Shown here one piece after another: positions 62,996 through 64,000 of a DNA stretch of 64,000 nucleotides; the stretch's first letter is position 1; the number at the start of each line of letters is the position of its first letter. The translations under genes were made by a program, and so were the position numbers. Below the pieces are notes generated by a model. That model was not told the DNA's origin. It saw nothing but the letters and a program-made list of their open reading frames with translations, and searched no databases. Source of the DNA: Desulfogranum japonicum DSM 18378 (GTDB lineage: Bacteria; Desulfobacterota; Desulfobulbia; Desulfobulbales; Desulfobulbaceae); NCBI RefSeq assembly GCF_000429945.1, contig NZ_KE386993.1, positions 133,943 through 197,942 on the forward strand, given 5' to 3'.

Positions 62996-64000
62996 ATGGC
63001 AGCTAGCTTAGCTATGAAAGTCCTCGTTGTGGATGACGAGGCAAATATGCAACATTTTCTACAGGCTCTTCTGCGCAAAGAAGGGTATGTGGTTGAAACT
63101 GTGGGGTCAGGTATCCAAGCGCTTGAGAGTTTGGCCCGGCAATCCTTTGATTTCATATTGTGTGATATCCGTATGCCAGAAATGGATGGATTAGAATTTC
63201 TCCACCAATTGTCGCAGCAAAGCGCGACACCTTCTGTAATTATGATGTCTGCTTATGGAACAGTGGATATAGCCTTGGAGGCAATGAAACGAGGCGCCTA
63301 TGACTATATTTCCAAACCTTTCAAGGCTGATGAAATATTGCTTGTTCTAAAAAAAGCAGAAGAGCGTCAAAAGTTACGCTTTGAAAATGATCAGTTGCGT
63401 AAGTATGTATCCAAAGAACAGGAATCTTTCCTTTTTGATGGTATGGTGGGGCATTCTGATGAAATGCAGGAGCTAGGTAAACTGGCTCGTAAAATTGCAC
63501 CCTATACTACCACGGTGTTGATCACTGGTGAATCCGGAACAGGCAAGGAGTTGTTTGCTAAGGGAATACATGATGCAAGCCCAAGAAAAATGAAACCCTT
63601 TATTGCCATTAATTGTGGAGGCCTCCCTGAAAATCTGGTGGAAACTGAATTGTTTGGTTATGTGAAAGGTGCATTCACAGGAGCTGATAAAAACAAGAAA
63701 GGCCTTTTTGAAGAGGCTGATGGGGGAACTATTTTTCTTGATGAAATCGGCGAACTCCCATTAGTGATTCAGGTGAATCTGTTGCGTGTGCTGCAGGAAA
63801 GAGAGGTTCGTCCTGTAGGTTCTGCAAGACCCATTTCCATCGATGTTCGGGTCATTGCTGCGACAGCGCGCGATTTGGAGCAGGAAGTTGCGCAAGGGCG
63901 ATTTCGCGAAGATCTTTTGTTTCGGCTGAATGTACTACAGATTAAAATACCGCCTTTGAGAAAACGAAATGAAGATATCAACCAACTGGCACAATATTTT
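62996..64000 (+). CDS. NtrC/PilR-like sigma-54 response regulator (cut by window end)
   Basis: The frame is open to the last base (335 codons seen). A receiver domain comes first, with Asp57 in ILCDIRMPEMDG and the Lys of YISKPFKAD. The AAA+ domain follows, with GESGTGKE, the GAFTGA loop and FLDEIGELP, so it activates sigma-54 RNA polymerase. The DNA-binding tail is outside the window. The ATG at 62996 follows AAGG; an in-frame ATG at 63014 is an alternative. It pairs with the kinase before it and probably acts on the pilin promoter at 56678. Confidence 0.93.
   Translation, partial: MAASLAMKVLVVDDEANMQHFLQALLRKEGYVVETVGSGIQALESLARQSFDFILCDIRMPEMDGLEFLHQLSQQSATPSVIMMSAYGTVDIALEAMKRGAYDYISKPFKADEILLVLKKAEERQKLRFENDQLRKYVSKEQESFLFDGMVGHSDEMQELGKLARKIAPYTTTVLITGESGTGKELFAKGIHDASPRKMKPFIAINCGGLPENLVETELFGYVKGAFTGADKNKKGLFEEADGGTIFLDEIGELPLVIQVNLLRVLQEREVRPVGSARPISIDVRVIAATARDLEQEVAQGRFREDLLFRLNVLQIKIPPLRKRNEDINQLAQYF

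Overview
The window looks like chromosome of a Gram-negative anaerobe of the Desulfobacterota, most likely a Desulfobulbales-type sulfate reducer or sulfur disproportionator. This rests on the mix of genes: a three-subunit transhydrogenase, SelB, an ADP-forming acyl-CoA synthetase, a PEP-CTERM protein, many sigma-54 signals and a pilin locus with its own two-component system. I had no search tools, so the lineage is an inference.

Positions 1-36.7 kb are ordinary core chromosome. In order they hold: the end of mpl; pntAA-pntAB-pntB; an HPt protein; tilS; a DUF4405-type membrane protein; a rhodanese/ferritin-like fusion; a fused ADP-forming acyl-CoA synthetase with a hydrolase; selB, an MBL-fold hydrolase and an Mrp-type ATPase (minus strand); hsp20-lon-ftsY; a TerB/J-domain protein; an aminotransferase; the cdaA-cdaR-glmM operon; a TIGR03790-type protein; mutY; a PAS/sigma-54 activator; a PEP-CTERM protein; an AmpG-like transporter; cysS; a MEMO1-family protein; and tRNA-Gln(CUG). 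Two diverged copies of a roughly 165-bp MITE-like repeat lie in opposite orientation at 30.7 and 33.9 kb, around the PEP-CTERM and AmpG-like genes.

Positions 36,698-55,502 are an 18.8-kb integrative element in the 3' end of tRNA-Gln. It carries a tyrosine integrase, matching paired repeats near both att sites, a leftward five-gene operon with a T4 gp21-like prohead protease and a holin-like protein, a 924-residue primase/helicase-like protein followed by an iteron cluster that looks like a replication origin, a 679-residue phage-structural-like protein, a serine resolvase, ribbon-helix-helix-like regulators, several AT-rich cargo genes, and two likely anti-phage genes (a KAP NTPase and an AbiC-like membrane protein). 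No terminase, portal, major capsid, sheath or baseplate gene was recognised. This is the best candidate for a novel system: a phage satellite, possibly of a T4-like phage, that brings its own prohead protease and defence genes. Just beyond its right end is a 97 % copy of the left end, including the first codons of a second integrase, so the element sits beside the relic of a relative.

Positions 55.7-56.3 kb are a graveyard of IS fragments (IS1595-, IS3- and IS21-like), and an IS1380-like remnant lies at 60.3-61.0 kb. Between them is a type IV pilin gene with a near-consensus sigma-54 promoter, followed by a three-gene ABC transporter operon. A PilS/NtrB-like kinase and an NtrC/PilR-like regulator (cut by the window end) follow and probably control the pilin.
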